Shown in pieces: positions 17,377 to 26,417 of a DNA stretch of 64,000 bases; positions within the stretch are counted from its first letter, which is position 1, and each line of letters begins with the position of its first letter. Origin of the DNA: Spirochaetota bacterium. Lineage in GTDB: Bacteria; Spirochaetota; UBA4802; JAFGJZ01. Position numbers and translations under genes: made by a program. The notes beneath the pieces were generated by a model, which was given only the letters and a program-made list of their open reading frames with translations, did not search any database and was not told the origin of the DNA. The DNA is taken from contig JAQIBV010000058.1 of assembly GCA_027858855.1 (NCBI GenBank), positions 28,104 through 92,103 of the forward strand, in the 5' to 3' direction.

Positions 17377-18177
17377 TTAACAGAGTTTATCGCCCCATTT
17401 AAGTTTTTCGCGTAATATTGAATAGTAGCCTCGGGACGGTGCTTTAATCATTCTGATATATTTCTTTGAGAGCAAAACAGAAACCGTTTCACTGCCCCCC
17501 AGTGCCAACGAACACTGTCCGTCAATCATACTGTGCAGATCATGATCTCCGCTTTCAGCAAGTAACTCTATCGACTCACCGCCCGGCACTACAATCGGAC
17601 GTGCATTCAGATTATGGGGCGCAATCGGTGTGATAACAACAGCATTAAGCCCCGGTTTTACAATAGGTCCGCCCGTAGAAAAAGAGTATGCGGTTGAACC
17701 GGTCGGGGTTGCAATAATAACTCCATCCGCCCGATAGGTATTAACATACTCGCCATCGGCTGTTACAACAATACTGACCATCCGCGCATGAAGGCCGCAC
17801 TTTGCTACAACAAAATCATTCAAGGCATAATAAATGCAATCGCGAACTCTTATTTCAAGAAAATGGCGATTCTCAGTTTTATAGTCATCGTCAAGAATAT
17901 GTAAAACCGCATCTTTTGCCTCATCAACCCGAACGTCAGTCAAAAAACCAAGGCTTCCCATATTCACTGCAAGTACAGGTTTAGGATACTCTATAATCAG
18001 TTTTGAAAAATTAAGAAGTGTTCCGTCACCACCAATAACAATAAAAAAATCGGCCTCTTCAACCGCATCAACAATAGTAACAGATAACGATACAAGATAC
18101 TCCTCCATCTCAGAACGAAAGCTGACAGCATGTTCCTTGTGCGGATTATGAAAGATGTAAACGGTTTTATTCCGCAT
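17377..18177 (-). CDS. nadK: NAD kinase
   Basis: 266 residues. GGDGTLLNFSK (near residue 50), NMGSLGFLTD and DGVIIATPTGSTAYSFSTGGP are the ATP-binding and NAD-binding signatures of NadK, which phosphorylates NAD to NADP. First gene of a minus-strand operon continuing through the ETF-like pair, the TPR lipoprotein, dprA, topA and xer. Length is typical of short bacterial NadK. Confidence 0.93.
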   Translation of the reverse strand: MRNKTVYIFHNPHKEHAVSFRSEMEEYLVSLSVTIVDAVEEADFFIVIGGDGTLLNFSKLIIEYPKPVLAVNMGSLGFLTDVRVDEAKDAVLHILDDDYKTENRHFLEIRVRDCIYYALNDFVVAKCGLHARMVSIVVTADGEYVNTYRADGVIIATPTGSTAYSFSTGGPIVKPGLNAVVITPIAPHNLNARPIVVPGGESIELLAESGDHDLHSMIDGQCSLALGGSETVSVLLSKKYIRMIKAPSRGYYSILREKLKWGDKLC

Positions 18178-18520
18178 TTACAGAGTTATCCTGAAGCAGC
18201 ATTAGAACTGCTAACTGATTATTTTCCTAACAGATGAGACATAACACCGGCAACCATAGCTGTCAAAGGTTTTTTCAATAGTAATCCAAATTATGAGAGA
18301 ACTTAAGAAGAAAAGCATCTTAACGACACCAGATAATTGTTAGTACTATTTTTCAAGAACATTAATGCTCAAAATCGTTAAAGGCAACGAACTGATATTT
18401 AACGCAAATGCTCGAAAACCCAATATCTTTGAAATTATTCAAAAAAGTGCAACCGGTAATCACCAAAAGAGTCTCTAATATTGTTAACTGTAACCAAATT
18501 ATGATGCACGGGGGAATTCC
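18178..18520. other. intergenic region between divergent genes, nothing recognised
   Basis: 343 bases between the nadK start (minus) and the small gene at 18521 (plus). It should hold both promoters, but no hexamer pair with proper spacing stood out. The reverse frame at 18362-18553 has no good ribosome binding site and is not called. Confidence 0.4.
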
Positions 18521-18871
18521 ATGCAACCAGACACATTTAAGTCGCTGATTCATACCAGACTTGAGAACCTTGAATCAATGATTTCAGCCCTGCTAAAACG
18601 CAGCTACGAAACACCCATATCTGATTATGTAGAAAAATACGGCAGCGAAGAGAAAAACGAAATTAATCGCATATACAGCACTCTCGCAGAAGATCTTCAG
18701 AATAATCTTGTCAATGTATATCGTGATTTCACAGCCCGATGTGATGAAATAATCGCAAATGCAATAAACCTAGCTCGGCAAAACTACACCCATATTTGCC
18801 TTTCAAATGATCTTTTTTTTAACGATGAAGATTTTGCATCTGAAAAAAGAGACGAGGATTCTAACGAATAG
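18521..18871 (+). CDS. conserved-looking small hypothetical protein
   Basis: 116 residues, ATG preceded by GGGGGAA. The protein is mostly helical and charged, with no membrane segment or signal, and ends in an acidic tail (residues about 97-116, rich in Asp and Glu). I do not recognise it. It stands alone between nadK (divergent) and the ilvB leader. Confidence 0.5.
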   Translation: MQPDTFKSLIHTRLENLESMISALLKRSYETPISDYVEKYGSEEKNEINRIYSTLAEDLQNNLVNVYRDFTARCDEIIANAINLARQNYTHICLSNDLFFNDEDFASEKRDEDSNE

Positions 18872-19063
18872 CTAAAAACCTCTTTTAACGAAAAGAACAA
18901 ATGGGAACTTCGAAAAATTACAAAATTTGGATGGGTATCATCGTTTAAGTACCTATTCTATTAAAATTTTTCGCAAGTTCCTTTGCTGGTCGCAAGATGA
19001 ATCTTGCTGCTCGCATATGCAACCTAGTTTAAAAGTTAATTAATAGAGATTTCTAAAAATAAT

Positions 19064-19093
19064 TTGACACTATTTTACCCCCTAAAATAGAAT
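19064..19093 (+). promoter_or_regulatory. sigma-70-type promoter for ilvB leader
   Basis: TTGACA at 19064-19069, an 18-base spacer and TAGAAT at 19088-19093. Transcription would start near 19100, giving a leader of about 240 bases before ilvB. Confidence 0.6.
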
Positions 19094-19111
19094 TACCTTT
19101 CTTATTATCCG

Positions 19112-19135
19112 TTAACCTCATAAATATGAGGTTAA
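19112..19135 (+). promoter_or_regulatory. leader hairpin 1 upstream of ilvB
   Basis: Perfect 10-bp inverted repeat TTAACCTCAT / ATGAGGTTAA with a 4-base loop (19122-19125). It begins about 12 bases after the predicted transcription start. The ATG of a 24-codon leader frame (19126-19200) lies in the right arm. Confidence 0.7.
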
Positions 19136-19159
19136 TTCGGAAGTTTCATCACGAGACGG

Positions 19160-19179
19160 CCGGCAAGTTAGCCGGTTTT
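19160..19179 (+). terminator. attenuator-like hairpin upstream of ilvB
   Basis: CCGGC (19160-19164) and GCCGG (19171-19175) pair around a 6-base loop and are followed by TTTT. This is a short intrinsic-terminator-like element in the transcribed leader, so it may attenuate ilvB transcription. The stem is short and the T-run only four bases, so efficiency would be modest. Confidence 0.4.
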
Positions 19180-19337
19180 AAGAAGTTCAAACTGTTATGA
19201 CACTATCATTAATGCGCCTGCCTTTATTCTATGATAAAATCACAGGTAAAAACCAGATGTCTCATGAAAATAAAACGTTATCACAAGTAACATCTTAAAC
19301 TCACACTACCATAAAAAACCGTAATGGGGGAACTTGC

Positions 19338-21011
19338 ATGAAAGGTGCACGCCAGGTCATTGAGAGCCTTATCAAAGAAAACGTAGATTATATGTTCGGA
19401 TATCCGGGAGGTGTTCTGATCCCCATTTTTCACGAACTGTTTGACAGCCCTATAAAATTCATCTTATCACGTCACGAACAGGGTGCCATACACGCGGCCG
19501 ATGGATATGCCCGCGCAACAGGTAAACCTGGTATCTGTATCGCAACCTCCGGCCCGGGCGCCACAAACATAATTACAGGCCTTGCTACGGCGCACATGGA
19601 TTCTGTTCCGCTTGTTGTTATTACCGGCCAGGTTTCAACCGAGATGATCGGAAACGATGCCTTTCAGGAGGCCGATGTTACCGGAATTACACGCCCGGTT
19701 ACAAAACATAACTATCTTGTACAAGACATTCACGACTTAGCCCGCATAATCAAAGAGGCCTTCTATATTGCAACAACCGGCCGGCCCGGCCCGGTGCTGA
19801 TAGACATTCCGGTAAATATTTCGAATACCGATTGCGAGTATAATTACGAAAAACCTGTAGATCTTCGCGGATATAAACCTGTTTATGAAGGTCATCCGGT
19901 TCAGATCAAAAAGGCCGCAAAAATGATTTCTGAGGCGAAAAAGCCTGTCATCTACTCTGGTGGAGGAGTTATTCTTGGTAATGCATCTAAAGAATTAACC
20001 GAATTTGCCAAGAAAACAGGTATTCCAGTTACCACCACCCTGCTCGGATTGGGAGCATTTCCCGAAACAGATGAACTATCTCTCGAAATGCTGGGAATGC
20101 ATGGTACATACTACGCAAACCATGCTGTTAACGAATCCGACCTTCTTATCGCAATTGGTGCACGATTCGACGACAGGGTAACCGGAAAAATTGCTCAGTT
20201 CATTCCTAATGCACGAGTAATTCATATCGACATTGATCCGGCTTCCGTATCAAAGAACGTTATCGTCGACATTCCGATTGTCGGTGACTGCAAGCTCATC
20301 CTGCAGGAGCTCATCAACATTACAGAAAAACCAGATATTACCCCCTGGATTGATGAGATCCGTCAGATGAAACTGACACATCCCCTCTACTACGACTCAG
20401 AGAGTCCTAATCTAAAGCCACAATATGTTGTTGAACGTATCTATGAAATCACCAAGGGAGATGCCATCATAGCAACAGAGGTGGGGCAGAATCAGATGTG
20501 GGCAGCACAGTTCTATAAATTCAGTAAACCGCGCACCTTTATCTCTTCCGGTGGACTGGGCACTATGGGCTTCGGACTTCCTGCGGCAATTGGCGCTCAA
20601 CTGGGAGTCCCAGGCAAGCGAGTAATTAACATTGCAGGCGACGGCTCCATCCAGATGAACATTCAGGAGCTGATCGTGGCGGTACAGCACCGGCTTCCGG
20701 TAATCATTGCCATACTGAACAACGGTTTTCTGGGTATGGTTCGTCAGTGGCAACAGCTGTTTTACGATAAGCGGTATTCACAGACCTGTATCAAATGCGC
20801 TCCGGACTTTGTAAAACTTGCCGAAGCCTACGGAGCAGTTGGTATTCGGGTAGAAGACAAGGCCGGTGTTGATGATGCCATTAAACAGGCTCTGGCCATA
20901 ACCGACCGCCCCATCGTAATCGATTTCGTAGTGGAAAAAGAAGAGAATGTCTACCCCTTCGTTCCAGCCGGAGGAACTGTTAAAGATACCATATTAAGGG
21001 AGCTTGCATAA
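19338..21011 (+). CDS. ilvB: acetolactate synthase large subunit
   Basis: 557 residues. It condenses pyruvate with pyruvate or 2-oxobutyrate in branched-chain amino acid synthesis. FGYPGG near residue 20, catalytic Glu47 in [22 protein letters not shown] near 73, and the thiamine-diphosphate motif [12 protein letters not shown]...[13 protein letters not shown] near 435-470 are all intact. GGGGGAA precedes the ATG. It overlaps ilvN by one base. No other ilv or leu genes are in the window. Confidence 0.96.
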   Translation: MKGARQVIESLIKENVDYMFGYPGGVLIPIFHELFDSPIKFILSRHEQGAIHAADGYARATGKPGICIATSGPGATNIITGLATAHMDSVPLVVITGQVSTEMIGNDAFQEADVTGITRPVTKHNYLVQDIHDLARIIKEAFYIATTGRPGPVLIDIPVNISNTDCEYNYEKPVDLRGYKPVYEGHPVQIKKAAKMISEAKKPVIYSGGGVILGNASKELTEFAKKTGIPVTTTLLGLGAFPETDELSLEMLGMHGTYYANHAVNESDLLIAIGARFDDRVTGKIAQFIPNARVIHIDIDPASVSKNVIVDIPIVGDCKLILQELINITEKPDITPWIDEIRQMKLTHPLYYDSESPNLKPQYVVERIYEITKGDAIIATEVGQNQMWAAQFYKFSKPRTFISSGGLGTMGFGLPAAIGAQLGVPGKRVINIAGDGSIQMNIQELIVAVQHRLPVIIAILNNGFLGMVRQWQQLFYDKRYSQTCIKCAPDFVKLAEAYGAVGIRVEDKAGVDDAIKQALAITDRPIVIDFVVEKEENVYPFVPAGGTVKDTILRELA

Positions 21012-21493
21012 TGGAACAATATGTACTGTCTGTTAAAGTAGAAAACAGAACCGGCGTACTTGCCCGTGTCGTTGGTCTCTTCTCGGCGCGCGGATACAAC
21101 ATAGATTCATTGTCTGTCAGTAAGACGGAAGACATTGATGTCTCAATTATTACAATTGTAGTTCACGGTGATGATCGTGTTATCGAACAGGTAAAGAAAC
21201 AGCTGAACAAACTGATAGATGTCATTAAGGTCTACGATCACACCGAAATACCAAGCGCACAGCGCGAAATAGCAATAGTAAAAATCCAGCTAACACCAGC
21301 GAAACGGGTCGAAGTCTTTCAGATTGCCCAAACCTTCGGTGCCGAAATTATTGATATATCACAAAAAGCTCTTTCTCTTGAGGTGGTGGGTCACCCTTCA
21401 AAAGTAGAAAATTTTATAGAAATTATCCGTAACTATGGAATTAAAGAACTCATTCGAAGTGGCCGGATATCTTTTGCCCGTGACCGAGCTTAG
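21011..21493 (+). CDS. ilvN: acetolactate synthase small (regulatory) subunit
   Basis: 160 residues. The N-terminal ACT domain has VENRTGVLARVVGLFSARGYNIDSL, the site for valine feedback binding, and the second half is the usual C-terminal domain. The start ATG shares a base with the ilvB stop (TAATG). Size and motifs are those of IlvH/IlvN of the 160-residue class. Confidence 0.95.
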   Translation: MEQYVLSVKVENRTGVLARVVGLFSARGYNIDSLSVSKTEDIDVSIITIVVHGDDRVIEQVKKQLNKLIDVIKVYDHTEIPSAQREIAIVKIQLTPAKRVEVFQIAQTFGAEIIDISQKALSLEVVGHPSKVENFIEIIRNYGIKELIRSGRISFARDRA

Positions 21494-21499
21494 ACTTCA

Positions 21500-22174
21500 A
21501 TGCCAATAGAGAGCATTACCGTCAGCGAAAAGCTGCTATCCTACATCCGATCGGTTTCACTAAAAGAACACCAGTCGCTTCGGATGATCCGCGAACGCAC
21601 AGAGTCACACCCCTGTGCAAAAATGCTGATCACCCCCGAGCAGGGGCAGTTTATGACTATGCTCGTTCAGCTGATCGGAGCGAAAAAATGTCTTGAGATC
21701 GGGGTCTTCACCGGATATTCAACTCTGGCCACGGCCTTAGGGCTTCCGGAAGATGGAAAGATAATCGCCATCGACCGCTCTCGCGAATGGACTTCGCGAG
21801 CCCAGCGACACTGGGCTGAAGCTGGAGTCGAACATAAAATTGACCTGCGAGTGGGTGAAGGCATGGAACTTATACCCGCCCTTATTGAAAACGGGCATGC
21901 GGGCACCTTCGATTTCATCTTCATAGATGCGGATAAAAAAAATTATGAAAACTATTATCACCTTGCCTACACATTGTGCAAACCCAACGGCCTGATTATG
22001 GTCGACAACACATTATGGAGGGGGACCGTAATACGGAAAGACTGTGAAGACCTTTCGGCACGTCAGTTAAAATCGTTCAATACGATGATCTTTAACGACG
22101 ACAGGGTAAACCTTACCATTATACCAATGGCCGACGGTATTCACCTTATTCGAAAAAAGGAGACAACCAAATGA
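21500..22174 (+). CDS. SAM-dependent O-methyltransferase
   Basis: 224 residues of the class I, family 3 (caffeoyl-CoA/catechol type) group: CLEIGVFTGYSTLATA (SAM motif I, near residue 55), IAIDRS, DFIFIDADKKNYENYY (metal-binding Asp region) and LIMVDNTLWRG. Such enzymes methylate catechols or related hydroxyls; the substrate here is unknown. It sits six bases after ilvN with a poor ribosome site and overlaps the thioesterase gene (ATGA). Confidence 0.85.
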   Translation: MPIESITVSEKLLSYIRSVSLKEHQSLRMIRERTESHPCAKMLITPEQGQFMTMLVQLIGAKKCLEIGVFTGYSTLATALGLPEDGKIIAIDRSREWTSRAQRHWAEAGVEHKIDLRVGEGMELIPALIENGHAGTFDFIFIDADKKNYENYYHLAYTLCKPNGLIMVDNTLWRGTVIRKDCEDLSARQLKSFNTMIFNDDRVNLTIIPMADGIHLIRKKETTK

Positions 22175-22584
22175 GCTGGATTTATGAACAGGATTTTGAG
22201 GTTCGAGAATATGAGTGTGATCTGCAAGGCATAGTAAACAATGCAGTATATCAGAACTACCTTGAACATACCCGAAACTCTTTTTTAAAGCAAAAGGGGC
22301 CCGACTTAAAGGCGTTACACGACCAGGGTATTGATGCTGTAGTTGCCCGCATAGAAATTGACTATAAATTTCCTTTACGGGCGGGTGACGAATTTATTTG
22401 CAGATTAAATGTCAGACGTGAAGGTGAATTAAAACTTGTCTTTAAACAGGAAATTATTCTGAAAGAAAATGAACGACTGTGTGCACGTGCAAATGTGATT
22501 ATTGTCTGTATCGAAAATGGCAGGGTCTGCATGCCGCAGGTTATACTCGATTCCTTTAAAGAGATCCTTGAGCCAAAAAATTAA
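22171..22584 (+). CDS. acyl-CoA thioesterase, YbgC/4HBT hotdog family
   Basis: 137 residues. YECDLQGIVNNAVYQNYLEHTR contains the catalytic Asp17 and the G-x-V-x-N turn of the 4-hydroxybenzoyl-CoA thioesterase (hotdog) family. It starts in the ATGA overlap with the methyltransferase and has AAGGAG upstream. The natural substrate is unknown. It converges with the SRAP gene, overlapping by four bases at the stop codons. Confidence 0.85.
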   Translation: MSWIYEQDFEVREYECDLQGIVNNAVYQNYLEHTRNSFLKQKGPDLKALHDQGIDAVVARIEIDYKFPLRAGDEFICRLNVRREGELKLVFKQEIILKENERLCARANVIIVCIENGRVCMPQVILDSFKEILEPKN

Positions 22585-23246
22585 TCAAACAGCCGGCCTC
22601 CGACCGGCAGTATAAGGCCCGGATGATTCGCTGCCGGAGAATTAACCTCAGTCGAAACCTCTGTTGCTGTAAAATCAATATTTTCGCCACAACTACACAG
22701 CGATTCATACGATACATCACAATCCAACCAGTCACCCTCCTTTTCTGGTTTCATAATAAGTGGCATACGGTCATGAATGGGCCTCATGAAATCATTAGCT
22801 TCTCGTGTTATAATTGTAAAGCTCTCAACTGATAGCTGCGTCTCGGGGTCAATCCAGCTATCCCACAGCCCTGCTAATGAAAAGATATGTTCTTTTGTTG
22901 TAATAAAAAAGGGTGTACGTGTTCGTCCAGATCCACTCCATTCATAAAATCCACTTACCGGAACCAGACAGTGCCGCTTCCCGAAAAGGTTTTTGAAACT
23001 TGGTTTTTGTGTTAGGCTCTCCATACGGGCATTAATCATTTTAGCACCTAAGGAAGCATTTTTCGACCAGGAGGGTATAAGCCCCCATCGATAAAACGAG
23101 AGCACCCCTTTTGTAGCATTAGATATTACAGGCAAAAGTTGTGATGGAGCGGCATTATACGTGGGTGAAAAAAGAGCCGGTACGGATACACCGTACCGGT
23201 CACTGATCTGTTTGGGGGTATGTATAAAACAGAAACGGCCACACAT
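22581..23246 (-). CDS. SRAP-domain protein (YedK/HMCES type)
   Basis: 221 residues. Catalytic Cys2 follows the initiator methionine (MCGRF), NARMES and CLVPVSGFYEW are the DNA-binding and active-site strands, and IHDRMPLIM supplies the conserved His. SRAP proteins form a covalent cross-link to abasic sites in single-stranded DNA and so protect replication forks. It lies eight bases after the gene at 23255-23782 and is probably co-transcribed with it. Confidence 0.92.
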   Translation of the reverse strand: MCGRFCFIHTPKQISDRYGVSVPALFSPTYNAAPSQLLPVISNATKGVLSFYRWGLIPSWSKNASLGAKMINARMESLTQKPSFKNLFGKRHCLVPVSGFYEWSGSGRTRTPFFITTKEHIFSLAGLWDSWIDPETQLSVESFTIITREANDFMRPIHDRMPLIMKPEKEGDWLDCDVSYESLCSCGENIDFTATEVSTEVNSPAANHPGLILPVGGRLFD

Positions 23247-23254
23247 ATAATATG

Positions 23255-23782
23255 TTACGAAACTTCTGCGTTCTCTTCTTCGTCTTCTTTGAAACCAGCA
23301 TACCAGAGCACCTCTTCAGGAGAGAAGCGATCCACAAGCGCCATGTTACAATAGTAGTCCTTCAGAATCTTCAGATGAAGGATCTCCTGCTCCTCTTCGG
23401 TATAGGCTGAGGTACTGTTTAAAATTATTTCATTACTTGATTTTTCGACCCACTCGAAAAAATTACTGCTATGGTCACAAAAAACCTGATAGGCGCTCAT
23501 TATGTCAAACTTGATCGTATCTACAACCCTGCGTAGCTCTTCATCGCTGTAGCGAACAGAATCAAAAACAAGCTCACTTTGAAAATAATCACCCCAGGTA
23601 ATTACTTCGGGCTCTACTCCAAAACGATCAAGCAATGACGCCACCGTTTTTTCACCGATATAGCCTTTAGTTGCCACGCGATCGACAAATTCCTTTAACT
23701 CTATAAGCATATTAACCTTGTGCATATTAATTCGCCCCTGGTTTACAAAGGGAAGAACACTGTCGCTCAGAAGTCGTTTCAT
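23255..23782 (-). CDS. hypothetical protein, SRAP-linked
   Basis: The start chosen is ATG at 23782 (GGAG eight bases upstream), giving 175 residues; the longer frame to 23878 has no good site. It is an acidic, helix-rich soluble protein with no signal peptide or motif I recognise, ending in an acidic tail. It precedes the SRAP gene by only eight bases on the same strand, so a shared role in DNA stress is possible but purely positional. Confidence 0.5.
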   Translation of the reverse strand: MKRLLSDSVLPFVNQGRINMHKVNMLIELKEFVDRVATKGYIGEKTVASLLDRFGVEPEVITWGDYFQSELVFDSVRYSDEELRRVVDTIKFDIMSAYQVFCDHSSNFFEWVEKSSNEIILNSTSAYTEEEQEILHLKILKDYYCNMALVDRFSPEEVLWYAGFKEDEEENAEVS

Positions 23783-24149
23783 GATATCTACTCCAGTAAT
23801 ATTATACAGAAGTTGTTTTTGCAGAAATAGCAGAGCCGGTTCTCTTAACAGAATAACCGGCAGGCAAAAACCCTTCATCTTTATAACTATCGGAGTAATT
23901 CATTTTTTCATTAGAAAAAACATGATCAGAAGATGTTTTCAATAGGAAAAAGAAGTTGACAGAACTTCGTCAACAACATGACTTTTATAATCAAAATCAT
24001 ATTGTTCTGTTTTGTACTGTAATTCTTACTTCAATATGTTTTATTCCTCAAGAGAACTTTTCAGAAAATAGCATACATAGCCACGAATAAAAACGATTAA
24101 TGTCTGCTCCTGATAAAGTCTTTGTATTCGCCAAAAGAAGGGAAAACCA
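23783..24149. other. intergenic region with candidate promoter and overlapping inverted repeats
   Basis: 367 bases between divergent genes. TATAAT lies at 23986-23991. Just upstream are overlapping inverted repeats GAAGTT/AACTTC (23952-23957, 23963-23968) and GTTGAC/GTCAAC (23955-23960, 23969-23974), which could be an operator. The TTGACA inside this element is 24 bases from the -10, too far for a normal promoter. Confidence 0.35.
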
Positions 24150-24917
24150 ATGATACTACTTAAAAAAAGCTTAGGCCTATTATGTCTTATAATTATCTTC
24201 AGTCAGTTTTCGCAAATTCCCGCCCAGGAGATACCACAGCCGACATCGACACCAAAGACTATAAGAGGTGGTGATGCTGCAATTGACCGCACAATTACCA
24301 TGCCAAACGCCGAAACAGTCGGAAACGGCATATTTACACTGAATAACTATGAGATTGCCCTTTTCGGATTAACATATGGCATTACAGACGATACCCAGGC
24401 TTCACTCCTTTTTGTTCCATACCTGACAAGTCTTACTCTGAATAATGTTCTAATCTCGGTCAAAACCAGGCTTTACAGTAACTCTGACTTCATCTTTTCG
24501 CTACAACCTTTTGGCGCCTATCACTCTAACTTTGATGAAGAAGATGATGACGATGTTACTTATACTTATGGTTGCGCTTTCGCTTCTAATTATATGGGTG
24601 TTGATAATCTTGTATTATCGATCTATGCTCCTATTATAACAAATTCTATAGAATCGCCAGCATTTTTCAGTCTACAAAGCGTAGGTGCTGCATATACAAT
24701 GACAACGTGGCTAAAACTACTCTTTGAAATAAATTGCTACCCTTTATCAGATGAAATAGACTCCTCCTCCGATGCAATCTTTGCGGTATTAGGTGGTTTT
24801 CGCCTGTATGGTAAACATTTTTCTGCCGATCTCTCGTTACTCTATTTCCCTCAATTTATGCGTTCTTCAGAATTATTGTCATGGGCACCTTTCATCAGCG
24901 TAGCCGCGTCTTTTTAG
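24150..24917 (+). CDS. putative outer-membrane protein
   Basis: 255 residues, signal peptide ending near residue 26 (PAQ), AAGGG upstream. The rest is made of alternating strands with Gly/Tyr/Ser-rich turns and ends in a terminal Phe (VAASF), a common end of outer-membrane barrels. A DEEDDDD acidic loop lies near residue 130. No family recognised; stands alone. Confidence 0.5.
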   Translation: MILLKKSLGLLCLIIIFSQFSQIPAQEIPQPTSTPKTIRGGDAAIDRTITMPNAETVGNGIFTLNNYEIALFGLTYGITDDTQASLLFVPYLTSLTLNNVLISVKTRLYSNSDFIFSLQPFGAYHSNFDEEDDDDVTYTYGCAFASNYMGVDNLVLSIYAPIITNSIESPAFFSLQSVGAAYTMTTWLKLLFEINCYPLSDEIDSSSDAIFAVLGGFRLYGKHFSADLSLLYFPQFMRSSELLSWAPFISVAASF

Positions 24918-25025
24918 ATCTATGCGGATATGTTTATTAGTTAACCTCTTCTTTTTTACCGATAACTTTTATTTTTTTGGCATACCTGTCGATATTGATG
25001 ATAAGTCTGTGTATTATTAGCGGGA

Positions 25026-25074
25026 TGGTCTTAGCACTTCACACCCCCTTCTGAGGTGTCAAGTGCTAAGACCA
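25026..25074. promoter_or_regulatory. long imperfect palindrome resembling an expanded CIRCE
   Basis: Two 20-base arms (25026-25045 and 25055-25074) pair with a single mismatch around a 9-base loop. Within them, TTAGCACTT and AAGTGCTAA differ by one base per arm from the HrcA operator CIRCE (TTAGCACTC-N9-GAGTGCTAA), but here the arms are 21 bases apart instead of nine. No T-run follows, so it is not a simple terminator. It lies about 120 bases before the cyclic-nucleotide-binding gene. Confidence 0.7.
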
Positions 25075-25196
25075 GATGCCTCTTAAAGTCAGGTTTTTGA
25101 TTGCACCCAACTTTAGAAAATACCATTGACGGAATAGGATAGCGAATTCTAATACGGTACAAAGACTAAATCTATAACGATGTACATTGAGGACTA

Positions 25197-26417
25197 ATGG
25201 CTCAACCGCATTTTAAAGTTGAAAACTACCATCCCAACTCTTTTATTATTGTCGAAGGAAAACAGAGCGCGGGAAAATTTTATATTATTCTCAAGGGTCG
25301 TGTTAAGATAAACAATCAGAACCCCTCTGTTGCCGACAGGAATAACAAAGTACTTGGGCCTGGAGATTTTTTTGGCGTAATCTCGTGCATGAGTACCCAC
25401 GCCCGTATCGAAACGGCTATTTCACTCGAAATGGTATCCCTGATTGTTGTCGCAAGGGAACAATTTGGAGAGCTGATTCAAAGAAATCCTGATATTGCCA
25501 TGAAGATTATCCGTTTTTTCTCACGTCAACTACGCTTTTACGATAACTCAATAACAAAGCTGACACTCAAAGACCAGGCCGAAGAGAATCCCGAACATCT
25601 ATATACGATCGGAGAGTACTATTTGACAAAAAAGGCCTTTAACCATGCGACCTATGCATTTCAGCGCTACCTACAATACTGTCCGACCGGCGAGAACTCC
25701 GATCGTTCTCTTTACCGCCTGAAACAGCTGAAAGCCCCCTTCAAGGCTCCAGATCCTCCAACAACCCAGGGACTGACCAGAACATACAAAGACAATACAA
25801 TGATTTTTTGTGAAAATGAGTTCGGCTTCGAGCTTTTTATAATTCAGACCGGACAGGTTAAGATAACCAAGGTTGTTGAAGAAGAGATTTTGCTCGCCAT
25901 GCTGAAACCTGGTGATGTATTCGGAGAGATGGCATTGCTCGATAATCGTCCTCGCAGTGCATCGGCCATTACTTTCGGCGATGTAACAGTAATGGTAATC
26001 AATAAAGATAACTTCGAAACTATGGTCACATCACAACCGCAACTGGCAACACGTCTGATTGTTTTACTTAGTGAAAGAATCTGGACTGCAGCACGACAGC
26101 TCGAAAACCTTACAATAAATGACACAATTGGACGTGTTTACGATATATTACTCATACAGCTTGAAAAGCAACGGATCCAGATACGCCCGAAACAGGCTCA
26201 TAATTTTCAGTTCGGCGTCAATGAACTGATGGACATGATTGGTGCGCAAAAAAAACAGAGTGACGCTCTCATGGTTCAGCTCTTTGCCGACAAGATCATT
26301 ACAATCGACGAAGGCAAACTTATCTGCAACGATGTGGCCGAACTGGCAAAGACTGCTCGTTTTTATCTAAAAAAATCAGCGTTGGAACGTAAGCGTGAAG
26401 CCAATAAAAATACTTAA
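25197..26417 (+). CDS. protein with two cyclic-nucleotide-binding domains and a winged-helix-like end
   Basis: 406 residues. The first CNB domain (about 5-120) is degenerate in its phosphate cassette. The second (about 195-310) has a nearly canonical cassette PGDVFGEMALLDNRPRSAS, with the Arg that contacts the cyclic phosphate. TPR-like helices lie between them. The C-terminal 100 residues look like a CRP-type helix-turn-helix region (FGVNELMDMIGAQKKQSDALM). A cAMP- or cGMP-responsive regulator is likely. It overlaps the AsmA-like gene by 23 bases, so the two are co-transcribed. Confidence 0.75.
   Translation: MAQPHFKVENYHPNSFIIVEGKQSAGKFYIILKGRVKINNQNPSVADRNNKVLGPGDFFGVISCMSTHARIETAISLEMVSLIVVAREQFGELIQRNPDIAMKIIRFFSRQLRFYDNSITKLTLKDQAEENPEHLYTIGEYYLTKKAFNHATYAFQRYLQYCPTGENSDRSLYRLKQLKAPFKAPDPPTTQGLTRTYKDNTMIFCENEFGFELFIIQTGQVKITKVVEEEILLAMLKPGDVFGEMALLDNRPRSASAITFGDVTVMVINKDNFETMVTSQPQLATRLIVLLSERIWTAARQLENLTINDTIGRVYDILLIQLEKQRIQIRPKQAHNFQFGVNELMDMIGAQKKQSDALMVQLFADKIITIDEGKLICNDVAELAKTARFYLKKSALERKREANKNT

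Noticed and set aside
18362..18553. Reverse-strand frame of 63 codons upstream of nadK
   Set aside because: No ribosome site, composition like intergenic DNA and it overlaps the start of the small gene at 18521.
22592..22620. GC-rich inverted repeat at the SRAP/thioesterase junction
   Set aside because: It codes for the last SRAP residues and has no T-run, so a terminator call is not supported.
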